Below, piece after piece: positions 15,972-23,741 of a DNA stretch of 64,000 nt. Source of the stretch: an uncultured Lachnospiraceae bacterium (GTDB lineage Bacteria > Bacillota > Clostridia > Lachnospirales > Lachnospiraceae); assembly GCA_949840915.1 (NCBI GenBank), contig CATKXY010000003.1, positions 102,298 through 166,297 of the forward strand, written 5' to 3'. Made by a program: the position numbers and the translations under genes. The first letter of the stretch is position 1, and each line of letters starts with the position of its first letter. Under the pieces are notes generated by a model, which saw only the letters and a list, made by a program, of their open reading frames with translations, did no database searches and was not told the origin of the DNA.

Positions 15972-16266
15972 ATACAAGGTAAAGTTTAACCCTAGAGCTA
16001 TCCGTGAATTAGATCACATATACGAATATATTGCAAATGAGAAATTGGCTCCTGAAAATGCCAAAGGACAAGTTGACCGTATTAAGAAAGCGGTTTTAAG
16101 TTTGGACACCTTTCCACAGTCCCACCAAGAGCGTAACGAGGGCAGATATGCCGGAAAGGGTTACAGACAGTTGCTGGTTGATAACTATATCGCCATTTTC
16201 CGTATTGATGAGTTACAAAAAACTGTCTATGTGGTGACCATACAGTATCAAGGACGGAGTCTATAA
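15964..16266 (+). CDS. RelE/ParE-family toxin
   Basis: A small basic protein of about 100 residues: YKVKFNPRAIRELDHIYEYIA, then a central RYAGKGYRQLLVDNYIAIFRID and C-terminal VVTIQYQGRSL. This is the ParE/RelE fold order (helix hairpin then beta sheet). I start at TTG 15964 (MDKYKVKF), which follows GGAG at 15950 and overlaps the antitoxin stop; an upstream TTG at 15940 has no ribosome site. Whether it cuts mRNA (RelE) or inhibits gyrase (ParE) cannot be told from sequence; the RxxxGYR...Y pattern is compatible with either. Confidence 0.88.
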   Translation: MDKYKVKFNPRAIRELDHIYEYIANEKLAPENAKGQVDRIKKAVLSLDTFPQSHQERNEGRYAGKGYRQLLVDNYIAIFRIDELQKTVYVVTIQYQGRSL

Positions 16267-16305
16267 GAAAGCATATTTCAGCTAGAGTAAGAAAGGATTT
16301 ATATA

Positions 16306-16458
16306 ATGACAATCCGCCAAATGACCATTTCTGACATTAAAGATGTGGTGCCATTATATGTATCCTATTATAACGAGTACGAAAACGGAAGAAGACAGGA
16401 GGGCAGTGGACTTAACATTCTGCAAAACATTTTCCGGTTGCATATCATACAACGGTAG
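16306..16458 (+). pseudogene. GNAT acetyltransferase fragment ending in the att repeat
   Basis: ATG 16306, preceded by AAAGGA, starts MTIRQMTISDIKDVVPLYVSYYNEYENG, the typical beta1-alpha1 start of GNAT acetyltransferases. After 50 residues the frame ends at a TAG made by the first bases of the tRNA-derived repeat (GGTAGAGC). The acetyl-CoA-binding core is missing, so this is an N-terminal stump created where the element joined the chromosome or by a later deletion. Confidence 0.6.
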
Positions 16459-16510
16459 AGCACTCGGCTGTTAACCGAGTTGTTGCAGGTTCGAGCCCTG
16501 CTCGGGGAGC
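16454..16510 (+). repeat. Right 57-bp direct repeat (partial tRNA-Asn copy)
   Basis: An exact copy of 13191-13247. It holds the anticodon and T arms of tRNA-Asn but not the acceptor 5' strand, so it is not a functional tRNA. A covariance scan might report it as a truncated tRNA. Confidence 0.85.
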
Positions 16511-17041
16511 GAAAGCTGCCATAGAAGCGGCGGCTAAAAAGTCCGTAAACATCAAGGGTTGCGGTGATAAGGAAGTAATTTCAGATTAGGCGGTATAGCC
16601 CCGATTACAAGGGCTGTACCGTCTTTTCGAGTTCCTATGCGCCTTGTCCTTTCGGTGGTATGGCAGAGCGGAAATCGAGCTACTGTGCTTAATCAACTGG
16701 GAGAGCTTCGAGGACAACAAAAGGTTTTTGTGCTCCTGTGTGGAGAAAGAGGAAAACTCTGTGGTGAGAAGGTTTTTGCAAAAGGACCAATCCCATCTTG
16801 ACCGGATACAGGTGCAGGAGGTGTTCCCCTGTCTGTCTCTCATTAAGAAGTCCTTAAATGAGCAGGGATTTTTCGTAAAGAGGGCGGACCGGGGGGAACA
16901 TCAAGCGCATTCTTGCAGTGTATTATGAGCAGAATGTGACTACGGAACGGTTTGAAGGAAATAGGACAGCATCTGTTTTATCCTACCCTTTTTGAGTATT
17001 TTATGGTATGATAGCAGTGTGCTTGAAAGGACGGTGGCAAG
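16511..17041. other. Decayed stretch with gene debris
   Basis: Just after the right repeat an open frame reads AKAAIEAAAKKSVNIKGCG...VISD and stops at 16590, the apparent C-terminus of an unknown protein with no start. A terminator follows at 16591. Between 16636 and 16930 several short overlapping frames are open, but none has recognisable homology or a consistent ribosome site. I read this as remains of an older insertion beside tRNA-Asn. Confidence 0.4.
16591..16627 (+). terminator. Rho-independent terminator
   Basis: An 11-bp stem, cggtatagccc (16591-16601) with gggctgtaccg (16611-16621), followed by a short T-run. Confidence 0.7.
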
Positions 17042-17821
17042 GTGGAGATACTTAAAAAAATAAATATTTTCCAAAAAGAGATTAACGCACTGCGCCCGAT
17101 GGAGGGCGAAATGCTGGCACAAATACAGGATTATTACCGGGTGGGGCTGACATGGACATCCAACGCGCTGGAGGGTAACTCCCTGACGGAGAGTGAGACA
17201 AAGGTACTTCTGGAGGACGGCCTGACGGTGGGAGGGAAGCCGCTGCGGGATGTGTTCGAGGCGGTGGATCATGCGAAAGCATATGATTTTATGTTTTCCG
17301 TGTTCAAGGAACGGCGCATTGACGAGCAGACGGTGCTGAAGATGCATGGACTGTTTTATCAGAATATTGAGCCGGAGTATGCCGGGCGCTACCGGGATGT
17401 TCGTGTGCTCATCACCGGGTCACAGTATCCCGTGGCAATCCCGGAGAAGGTACAGAAGGAGATGGATGGGCTGTTTGAGTGGGTGAGGAAGGAGGGGGAC
17501 AGGTACCATCCCGTGGAATTTGCCGCCCAGCTCCACAAGCGGCTTGTGTTCATCCACCCGTTCAAAGACGGAAACGGCAGGGTGGCAAGGCTTTTGATGA
17601 ACTTGGCGCTGATTCAGGACGGATATCTGCCTGCGGTGATACCGCCCATCCTGCGGGAGGATTATGTTGTCTCGTTGGAGCGGGCACACAGGGATGACGG
17701 GGATTTCATGGAATTCATTGCGGAGCGGGAGTATGAGTCCCAGAAAGAGATGCTGCGGCTGTTCCAGATTCCTTTCCCCAATGAGGGGCAGGAAAGTGTC
17801 CCATCTTCCACATTGCAGTAA
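17042..17821 (+). CDS. Fic domain protein (AMP-transferase type)
   Basis: A 259-residue Fic protein. The catalytic loop is HPFKDGNGRVARLL (His at about 172), matching HPFx(D/E)GNGR, so nucleotide transfer to a target hydroxyl is expected. Near the N-terminus SNALEGN (40-46) fits the inhibitory helix (S/T)xxxE(G/N), meaning the enzyme carries its own brake. A QFAAQLHKRLVFIHPF-like segment precedes the motif. It starts at a GTG with AAGG upstream. It stands alone with its own terminator between remnants. Targets are unknown. Confidence 0.9.
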   Translation: MEILKKINIFQKEINALRPMEGEMLAQIQDYYRVGLTWTSNALEGNSLTESETKVLLEDGLTVGGKPLRDVFEAVDHAKAYDFMFSVFKERRIDEQTVLKMHGLFYQNIEPEYAGRYRDVRVLITGSQYPVAIPEKVQKEMDGLFEWVRKEGDRYHPVEFAAQLHKRLVFIHPFKDGNGRVARLLMNLALIQDGYLPAVIPPILREDYVVSLERAHRDDGDFMEFIAEREYESQKEMLRLFQIPFPNEGQESVPSSTLQ

Positions 17822-17855
17822 GACTATAAACAGAAGAAAGAAATGACGAGACGGC

Positions 17856-17890
17856 AAAGCGCCGGATGCAGAGATGTATCCGGTGCTTTT
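17856..17890 (+). terminator. Terminator after Fic gene
   Basis: AAAGCGCCGGAT (17856-17867) pairs with ATCCGGTGCTTT (17878-17889), followed by T. Confidence 0.8.
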
Positions 17891-17940
17891 AGTACCATAT
17901 AAGTGTCAGAGATAAAGCATATCAAGGGATAAGGCAGTTA

Positions 17941-18171
17941 TGCGGAAACGACACGCTTGTTGCCGACTTCCCCGATGCATACAAGCTGACAGCGCAGGAC
18001 GAGGTATCTAAGACCTATTCCTTTCCAAAGTCTTTTGTCAGCTACCGTAAGCCGAGGGTAATCAGTACCGAGCAGAGGGAACGTGCAAGGCAGATGATGA
18101 TTGCTAATAACAGGACAAAGGGAGATGAAGCAAAATTTAATGGAATTATGTATGTGTTTGTGGTAAGATAA
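17941..18171 (+). pseudogene. Unrecognised C-terminal gene fragment
   Basis: A frame open from the Fic terminator to TAA 18169-18171 encodes a coherent hydrophilic peptide: GNDTLVADFPDAYKLTAQDE, then SFPKSFVSYRKPRVISTEQR and a basic tail. There is no start codon with a ribosome site in front. I do not recognise the family. Its composition looks coding, so it is listed as a 5'-truncated remnant. Confidence 0.35.
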
Positions 18172-18216
18172 TAACATTGAACCTTTGACAGATTGATATT
18201 TCATGAGGTGAAGATA

Positions 18217-18888
18217 ATGGAGAGAGATATAAAATGGACAAACTATTTATGGCTGAGTTTGCTTTCATTCGGGGCATTTATGCTTGAATTTTTTTCAATA
18301 TTTGTAATCGAATCGGTGTTTCTAAATGTAGATATCTGGAATTATACAGCAAACCAAAGAAGCATTCACCATATCATAATGGTTTTTATGTGGGCAGTTG
18401 TTATTGCAATGCTACTATTTTTTTCTCAGAAATGCTTCAATTTTCCATCTGGCAGAAATAAAGAGGAAAAAATCTCTTTGAAAAATTGGCTAATAACATT
18501 TGCTTGCTTAATTGGTTGTAAAATTTTGACTTTTATTGATTGGCATACTCTAAAAATAATTGGTGAAGCTCAAAATAAAAATACATATCAATTCCTCACA
18601 CAATATTTATACTATATATTTGAAGTAATGCTTGTTATTCTAATCATAATATATGGGCAAAAAGCTATTGAAACCTTGTTGAAAAAAGAAAGTCCAATTC
18701 CTTTTGGCGGTATTATATTGGCTATGACATGGGGAGCGTTTCATTTCGTATCAAGAGGAGTAGGACTTGAAATATGGAACGGAATTTCTACTATGATATT
18801 TTCTGTTCTTAGCGGTGTAATGTATTTAAGATTAAACAGGAAATGCTTGTATAGCTATCTTTTCATCGTTATAGGTTATTTGCTATAA
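18217..18888 (+). CDS. Multi-pass membrane protein, possibly CPBP-like
   Basis: A 223-residue protein with five to six hydrophobic segments, AT-rich relative to its surroundings. GAGGTG precedes the ATG at 18217; an in-frame upstream ATG at 18193 lacks a ribosome site. The segment ILAMTWGAFHFVSRG resembles the second conserved motif (FxxxH-like) of CPBP/Abi membrane proteases, but the first EExxxR motif is not evident, so the assignment is tentative. No partner gene is evident. It lies in accessory sequence. Confidence 0.6.
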   Translation: MERDIKWTNYLWLSLLSFGAFMLEFFSIFVIESVFLNVDIWNYTANQRSIHHIIMVFMWAVVIAMLLFFSQKCFNFPSGRNKEEKISLKNWLITFACLIGCKILTFIDWHTLKIIGEAQNKNTYQFLTQYLYYIFEVMLVILIIIYGQKAIETLLKKESPIPFGGIILAMTWGAFHFVSRGVGLEIWNGISTMIFSVLSGVMYLRLNRKCLYSYLFIVIGYLL

Positions 18889-19044
18889 CTTCCTGTTTGT
18901 TGTAAAAAATCAAGACAAAAAAATGATATGAAAACTGAATATTGTTTACCTTTTGGTAGCGATTTATTTTAATAGTAAACCAGCTGCCTTTTTATTTTCA
19001 AAACCTATCAACACAGCACAGAAAGAATGAGGTATCAAAAATGA

Positions 19045-19251
19045 TTGAGAGCAACAGGATACCGCTTAGAAAAAAGAATCGAAGAAGAATTGCCGGTTCT
19101 TTTGCATGCGGAAACAATCTTAAGTAGAAGTCGGAATGATGACGCTGCACACAAATATTATCTGCTTACAGTAAAGTTTGGGATAAAAACTTATCGGACG
19201 TATCTGGAATGGTGTAAGGAAGCAAAAAAACTTTCAGCCGGAGGACAATAG
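19045..19251 (+). pseudogene. Short fragment upstream of membrane gene
   Basis: A 68-codon frame (RATGYRLEKRIEEELPVLLH..., ending YRTYLEWCKEAKKLSAGGQ) begins at a TTG directly after an in-frame stop. An ATG with a ribosome site at 19041 is in another frame and ends early. This looks like the C-terminal part of a small, possibly regulatory protein that was frameshifted. I do not recognise the family. Confidence 0.35.
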
Positions 19252-19252
19252 T

Positions 19253-19732
19253 ATGTTTGGAAATTTTGGTTTTTCATATGTAGGCTTGCTTTTTTTATTG
19301 ATGCTGTTTATTCCCAATATGATATGGCTGCATGGAAAGCCGCAGGGATATACATGTAATAAAGAAAATAAAATCCTGCTATTTTTTGAAAGATCGGGTG
19401 AAGCATTGACCTGTTGCTGTTCCTTGGTGTTTTCTGATTTTAATATACATAAGTGGTCACTTTGGTCTTTATGGCTGATTGCGGCTTTCATGTTAATGAT
19501 ACTGTATGAAGTATGGTGGGTACGCTACTTTCGGAGCAAGCGCAAGTTATCAGACTTTTACAGCAGCTTTTTAGGAATACCCCTTGCCGGTGCAACTCTG
19601 CCGGTTATTGCGTTTTTTATGTTGGGAATCTATGGAAAAGTTGTATATATGTTAATAGCGGCATCTATTTTAGGCATCGGGCATATCGGCATACATATTC
19701 AACATAAAAACAGTATTGATATTGAGGATTAG
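19253..19732 (+). CDS. Four-helix membrane protein of unknown function
   Basis: A 159-residue protein with hydrophobic segments at about 5-22, 62-85, 103-122 and 128-145, and a conserved-looking NMIWLHGKPQGY after the first helix. GGAGGA is 8 bases before the ATG. No family is recognised with confidence; similar short integral membrane proteins are common in clostridia. It follows a degraded fragment and has no clear partner. Confidence 0.65.
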   Translation: MFGNFGFSYVGLLFLLMLFIPNMIWLHGKPQGYTCNKENKILLFFERSGEALTCCCSLVFSDFNIHKWSLWSLWLIAAFMLMILYEVWWVRYFRSKRKLSDFYSSFLGIPLAGATLPVIAFFMLGIYGKVVYMLIAASILGIGHIGIHIQHKNSIDIED

Positions 19733-19747
19733 GATTTCATTTTCTTC

Positions 19748-19776
19748 TTGACAGAAGACATATTTTCCGTTATTTT
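19748..19776 (+). promoter_or_regulatory. Promoter of alpha-glucosidase gene
   Basis: TTGACA (19748-19753), 17 bases, TATTTT (19771-19776). No copy of the aaccggtt operator seen near 22.7 kb is visible here. Confidence 0.6.
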
Positions 19777-19804
19777 ACAATCAATAAAACAGGAGGGAAA
19801 CAAT

Positions 19805-21466
19805 ATGGAGAATGAGAAGCGCGCATGGTGGAAGGAAGCGGTAGTTTATCAGATCTACCCCAAAAGTTTTATGGACAGCAACGGAGACGGGATTGGAGAT
19901 ATCAGGGGGATTATCGACAAGCTGGATTATCTTAAGGAGCTGGGGATCGACGTGATCTGGCTGTCCCCCGTGTATCAGTCGCCCAATGCGGACAACGGAT
20001 ATGATATTTCCGACTATCGGGCGATCCAGAGAGAGTTCGGCAGTATGGATGATTTTGATGAGATGCTGGATAAGGCTCACAAAATGGGCATTCGGATCAT
20101 CATGGATCTGGTGGTGAACCACACATCGGATGAGCATGCATGGTTTGTGGAGAGCAGGAAGACAAAGGAGAATCCCTACAGGGACTATTATATATGGAAG
20201 GAGGGGAGAGAGGGCTGTCCGCCCAACAACTGGGGCGCCGTCTTTGGAGGCTCCGCATGGGAGTATGACAGGGAGACAGATATGTATTATCTCCACTCTT
20301 TTCACAAAAAGCAGCCGGATCTTAATTGGGAGAATCAAGAGGTGCGGAATGCGGTCTACGACATGATGCGCTGGTGGTGTGACAAGGGGATCGACGGTTT
20401 CCGCATGGATGTGATCAGCATGATCTCCAAGGATCAGGGCTTTCCGGACGCGCCGGTTCGCGGCGGATTATATGGAGACAGCGGGGAGTTTACCATGAAT
20501 GGTCCCAGAGTCCATGAGTTCTTAAAAGAGATGAACCGGGAGGTGCTGTCTAAATACGATATCATGACGGTGGGGGAGACCGCGGGAGTCACCATAGAGG
20601 AGGCAAAAAGATACGCGGGAGAGTCCGGGGAAGAGCTGAATATGGTCTTTCAGTTCGAGCATACCAGTCTGGGAGACGGCAGGTATGGAAAGTGGACTGA
20701 CGCCCGGGTGAGCCTGTGTGATTTTAAGGATGTTATGGGCAAGTGGCAGACCGAGTTGGAGGGCAAAGCCTGGAACAGCCTTTTTCTGGGCAATCATGAT
20801 CAGCCCCGTTCCGTTTCCCGGTTTGGGGACGACAGACCTGAGTTCCGGAAGACGTCTGCCAAAATGCTGGCTCTCTGCCTGCATTTTATGAAGGGCACGC
20901 CCTATATCTATCAGGGAGAAGAGCTGGGTATGACGAATCCGTATTTTGACCGTCTGGAGGATTACAGGGATGTGGAGAGTATCCATGCCTATCAGGAGCT
21001 TACGGAGGCGGGCCTGGTGTCGAAGGAGGATATGCTGCGTTTTCTCAAGCTCAGAAGCCGTGATAATGCAAGGACGCCCATGCAGTGGAATGGCGGGGAC
21101 AATGCCGGTTTCACGCAGGGGAAGCCATGGATAGACGTCAATCCCAATTACTTGCAGATCAATGCGGAGCAGGAGCGGAGAGATCCGGACTCGGTATTCC
21201 ATTTTTACCAAAAGCTGATCCGTCTGAGGAAAGCAAACGAGATCATGGTCTATGGAGCCTATCGTGATCTGATTCCTCAGGATGAGAATATATTTGCCTA
21301 TGAGCGGATTTATGGAGAAAAATGCGTCAGAGTGTTGTGTAATTTCACGGACCGGACAATTCCTTGTGAGCTGAAAAACTGCAAAGAGGGTAGTATTTTG
21401 ATTCAAAACTACGGGGATACGGAGAGAGCGCTGCTTCCTTACGAGGCGGTCGCCTTTTGGATCTGA
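19805..21466 (+). CDS. GH13 alpha-glucosidase (oligo-1,6-glucosidase type)
   Basis: A cytoplasmic 553-residue GH13 enzyme of the oligo-1,6-glucosidase/trehalose-6-phosphate hydrolase group (GH13_31-like). It opens with WWKEAVVYQIYPKSFMDSNGDGIGD. The four GH13 regions are DLVVNHTSDEH, GFRMDVISMI (nucleophile Asp about 202), TVGETAGVT (acid/base Glu about 259) and FLGNHDQPRSVSRFGDD. AGGAGGG precedes the ATG at 19805. It would release glucose from short alpha-glucosides such as isomaltose or sucrose. It converges on the LacI gene and belongs functionally with the fructokinase and amylosucrase-like genes beyond it. Confidence 0.92.
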   Translation: MENEKRAWWKEAVVYQIYPKSFMDSNGDGIGDIRGIIDKLDYLKELGIDVIWLSPVYQSPNADNGYDISDYRAIQREFGSMDDFDEMLDKAHKMGIRIIMDLVVNHTSDEHAWFVESRKTKENPYRDYYIWKEGREGCPPNNWGAVFGGSAWEYDRETDMYYLHSFHKKQPDLNWENQEVRNAVYDMMRWWCDKGIDGFRMDVISMISKDQGFPDAPVRGGLYGDSGEFTMNGPRVHEFLKEMNREVLSKYDIMTVGETAGVTIEEAKRYAGESGEELNMVFQFEHTSLGDGRYGKWTDARVSLCDFKDVMGKWQTELEGKAWNSLFLGNHDQPRSVSRFGDDRPEFRKTSAKMLALCLHFMKGTPYIYQGEELGMTNPYFDRLEDYRDVESIHAYQELTEAGLVSKEDMLRFLKLRSRDNARTPMQWNGGDNAGFTQGKPWIDVNPNYLQINAEQERRDPDSVFHFYQKLIRLRKANEIMVYGAYRDLIPQDENIFAYERIYGEKCVRVLCNFTDRTIPCELKNCKEGSILIQNYGDTERALLPYEAVAFWI

Positions 21467-21470
21467 TAAA

Positions 21471-22502
21471 TTATTTCTCCGTGGTTTCTCTGCGGAAGAA
21501 CACAGGCGGTATGACCTTGTGGATCGGTTTGTCCAGAGGAGCGGGCTGGCGCTTTTTCTGTTCGTTCATCTGATCCACAAGGAGGCTTACCGCCTCAAAG
21601 GCAAGCTGGTCCGTCTGCTGTCCCATGGTGCTGATGGATAGGACCGCTTCTCTGGAAATGGGGGAGTTGTCAAAGCCGATGAGCAGATAGTCTTCCGGCA
21701 GTCTGCCGTATTTGCGCATCAGAAGATTCAGCAGCACATTGGCGTGCGTGTCGCTGGACAGGAAAATTCCTTTTCTCATCCCGCGGCAGGCGGTATCCAA
21801 ATGCTCCAGTATGTCGGAAAGAGGCGGCTGGGCAGTTTCATAGGTGTTTCCCAATTCCCGGATCATGATCTCATGTTTCAGATCGTGATCTCTGCAGTAG
21901 TCATGAAATGCCTGGAGCCGTCCGTAGGCGGGTATTTTCTCGGAAGTGGGGGTATTGATGTGGATCAGAATATCGCATTTGCGTCTGGACAGAAGACTCG
22001 CAGCCAGATATCCGCCCATATAATTATCCGTGTTGACGCTGCACACATATTCATCTTCCCGCTCAATGGTTACAATGGGGATGGGTAATTTCGACAAGTC
22101 CTCGGAAGGTATGGTATGACTCAATATGATCAGGCCCTCAATCTTGTAGGCAAGCAGTTCCCTGATGTATCGCCTCTCAGTCTCCTCATTTTCATTTCCG
22201 ATAAAAACCAGAAATTTATAGCCGAATGTTTCATAGGTAGACAGTATATGATCCAATATCTCCGAATAAAAGTGATGGTATAGATCGGGTATGATGATGC
22301 CTACGAACTCGGTTTTCCCGCTGGCAAGGATCCGGGCGACCTTGTTTTCCTTATAATTCAGTTTCTCAAGAGCGTCCGATATGATCCGCTGATTCTCCAG
22401 TGTCAGGGAGTCGGGATTATTGAAGTATCGGGAGATCGTAGTTTTAGAAAAATTTGTGTATTTGGCGATATCATCAAAAGTTACGTTTTTTTTCTTTGCC
22501 AT
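21471..22502 (-). CDS. LacI-family transcriptional regulator
   Basis: A 343-residue repressor. The N-terminal helix-turn-helix is VTFDDIAKYTNFSKTTISRYFNNPDSLT with the YFNNPDSL hinge, followed by a periplasmic-binding-like effector domain (FVGIIIPDLYHHFYSEI ... LLIGFDNSPISREA). I start at 22502 (MAKKKNVTF); a longer frame to 22592 is without support. It is transcribed away from the fructokinase gene, and AAGTAACCGGTTACTT and related sites lie between the two, the kind of palindrome with central CG that LacI proteins bind. It likely represses the sucrose genes and itself. The inducer is not known; the YFNNPDSL hinge resembles sucrose repressors. Confidence 0.92.
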   Translation of the reverse strand: MAKKKNVTFDDIAKYTNFSKTTISRYFNNPDSLTLENQRIISDALEKLNYKENKVARILASGKTEFVGIIIPDLYHHFYSEILDHILSTYETFGYKFLVFIGNENEETERRYIRELLAYKIEGLIILSHTIPSEDLSKLPIPIVTIEREDEYVCSVNTDNYMGGYLAASLLSRRKCDILIHINTPTSEKIPAYGRLQAFHDYCRDHDLKHEIMIRELGNTYETAQPPLSDILEHLDTACRGMRKGIFLSSDTHANVLLNLLMRKYGRLPEDYLLIGFDNSPISREAVLSISTMGQQTDQLAFEAVSLLVDQMNEQKKRQPAPLDKPIHKVIPPVFFRRETTEK

Positions 22503-22605
22503 GGAAAAGCCTTTCTTTGTGGTTCTCGGATGCCGTGAAATGGAATAGAAATGAATTGAAATCATTATAGCAGGAAAGATAGCGGCTGACAAGCTGTAAG
22601 CGGTT

Positions 22606-22620
22606 AAGTAACCGGTTTTA
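22606..22620. promoter_or_regulatory. Imperfect LacI-type operator near the regulator
   Basis: AAGTAACCGGTTTTA shares AAGTAACCGGTT with the perfect palindrome at 22720-22735. It lies about 105 bases ahead of the lacI start and could serve autoregulation. Confidence 0.5.
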
Positions 22621-22681
22621 TGGCATGTGCATAAATCCGGTATCTAAAAGTCAGCACTATTTACAAAAAAGAAGTTATCGG

Positions 22682-22710
22682 TTGACGTATGGGATGCCGG
22701 ATGATACCAT
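22682..22710 (+). promoter_or_regulatory. Promoter of fructokinase/amylosucrase operon
   Basis: TTGACG (22682-22687), 17 bases, TACCAT (22705-22710). The operator at 22720-22735 would cover the transcription start. Confidence 0.6.
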
Positions 22711-22719
22711 ATATTTATA

Positions 22720-22746
22720 AAGTAACCGGTTACTTTACCGGTTACA
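22720..22746. promoter_or_regulatory. LacI-type operator, perfect palindrome plus a second half
   Basis: AAGTAACCGGTTACTT (22720-22735) is a perfect 16-bp palindrome, immediately followed by ACCGGTTAC (22738-22746), a second copy of the core. Its place just downstream of the promoter suggests direct repression by the adjacent LacI protein. Confidence 0.75.
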
Positions 22747-22775
22747 CGACGGAATAAAAGAGAGGAAATGGGATA

Positions 22776-23741
22776 ATGAAAGAATATGATGTGATCGCAT
22801 TGGGAGAATTGTTGATCGATATGACGGACAACGGGCTCTCCGCTCAGGGCAATACTTTGTTTGAGGCCAACCCGGGCGGCGCTCCCTGTAATGTTCTGGC
22901 TCTGCTGTCCGGGCTGGGACACAGAACCGGCTTTATCGGAAAGGTGGGGGATGATCTGTTCGGGAGGAAACTGCGGGAAGTGTTGGAGGAGCTGAGGATA
23001 GATACTTCCGGTCTCTGTGTGGATCCCGAGTGCCGGACCACTCTCGCCTTCGTGGAGACAAAGAAGGACGGGGACAGGGACTTTTCCTTTTACAGGAATC
23101 CGGGTGCGGACATGCAGTTAAAAAAGTCTGATATCCGCGAGGAAATGCTGGGGCGGACCCGGATTTTCCACTTCGGCACCCTGTCCATGACGCATGAGGG
23201 GGTGCGGGAGGCCACCCGGTATGCGGCGGAGTGTGCCAGGGCGCAGGGGGCGCTCCTGTCCTTTGATCCCAATATCAGAGAGCCTTTGTGGGACACGATG
23301 GAGCTTGCCAGAGAGCAGGTGGAATACGGTCTGGGAATATGCGATATTCTAAAGATTTCCGACAATGAGATCACATGGTTTACGGGAGAGGACGATTATG
23401 ACAGAGGGGTGGAAAAAATCAGGGAGAGATACCCGATTCCTCTGATTCTGGTTTCCATGGGGAAAGAGGGAAGCCGGGCATACTATAAGGATATGGTGGC
23501 GGAGAGGCCGGCGTTTATCCTGCCGGGCACCATAGAAACCACGGGGGCCGGGGACACTTTTATGGGTTGTGTGCTCCACAAGGTGCTGGATGTGGGACTT
23601 GACGATATGAAAGTCCGGGATCTGGAGGAAATGCTGGAATTTGCCAATGGGGCGGCTTCCATCGTGACTACCAGGAGAGGCGCCCTGCGTGTGATGCCGG
23701 GAAAAGAGGAGATCGAGAGGATGGTGAGCGGTCATGAGTAA
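22776..23741 (+). CDS. PfkB-family fructokinase
   Basis: A 321-residue carbohydrate kinase. PfkB signature 1 is seen in ANPGGAPCNVLALLSGLG with GFIGKVGDDLFG; signature 2 is IETTGAGDTFMGCVL with the catalytic Asp. RDFSFYRNPGADMQL matches fructokinases of the ScrK-like PfkB branch. A GAGAGGAAA sequence precedes the ATG. It overlaps the amylosucrase-like gene by 8 bases and is controlled by the divergent LacI regulator. It would phosphorylate the fructose set free from sucrose by the following enzyme. Confidence 0.9.
   Translation: MKEYDVIALGELLIDMTDNGLSAQGNTLFEANPGGAPCNVLALLSGLGHRTGFIGKVGDDLFGRKLREVLEELRIDTSGLCVDPECRTTLAFVETKKDGDRDFSFYRNPGADMQLKKSDIREEMLGRTRIFHFGTLSMTHEGVREATRYAAECARAQGALLSFDPNIREPLWDTMELAREQVEYGLGICDILKISDNEITWFTGEDDYDRGVEKIRERYPIPLILVSMGKEGSRAYYKDMVAERPAFILPGTIETTGAGDTFMGCVLHKVLDVGLDDMKVRDLEEMLEFANGAASIVTTRRGALRVMPGKEEIERMVSGHE

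Larger units (their letters stand above)
13191..16510. mobile_element. Decayed genomic island integrated in tRNA-Asn
   Basis: This 3.3-kb segment is bounded by perfect 57-bp direct repeats of the tRNA-Asn 3' part. Its content is typical cargo and debris: a HTH-methyltransferase gene, a HTH remnant, a frameshifted NUDIX gene, a toxin-antitoxin pair and a GNAT fragment whose frame stops inside the right repeat. No integrase, excisionase or replication gene is recognisable, so I infer a remnant after internal deletion, possibly kept by the toxin-antitoxin pair. Confidence 0.65.

Noticed and set aside
16454..16510. A second tRNA-Asn gene
   Set aside because: The acceptor 5' strand and D stem are absent, so it cannot fold as a tRNA; it is an att-type repeat.
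16644..16928. 94-codon frame after the island, whose start LSFRWYG resembles the UxuA N-terminus
   Set aside because: The likeness is limited to seven residues and the rest has no relation to UxuA; alternative frames overlap and there is no ribosome site.
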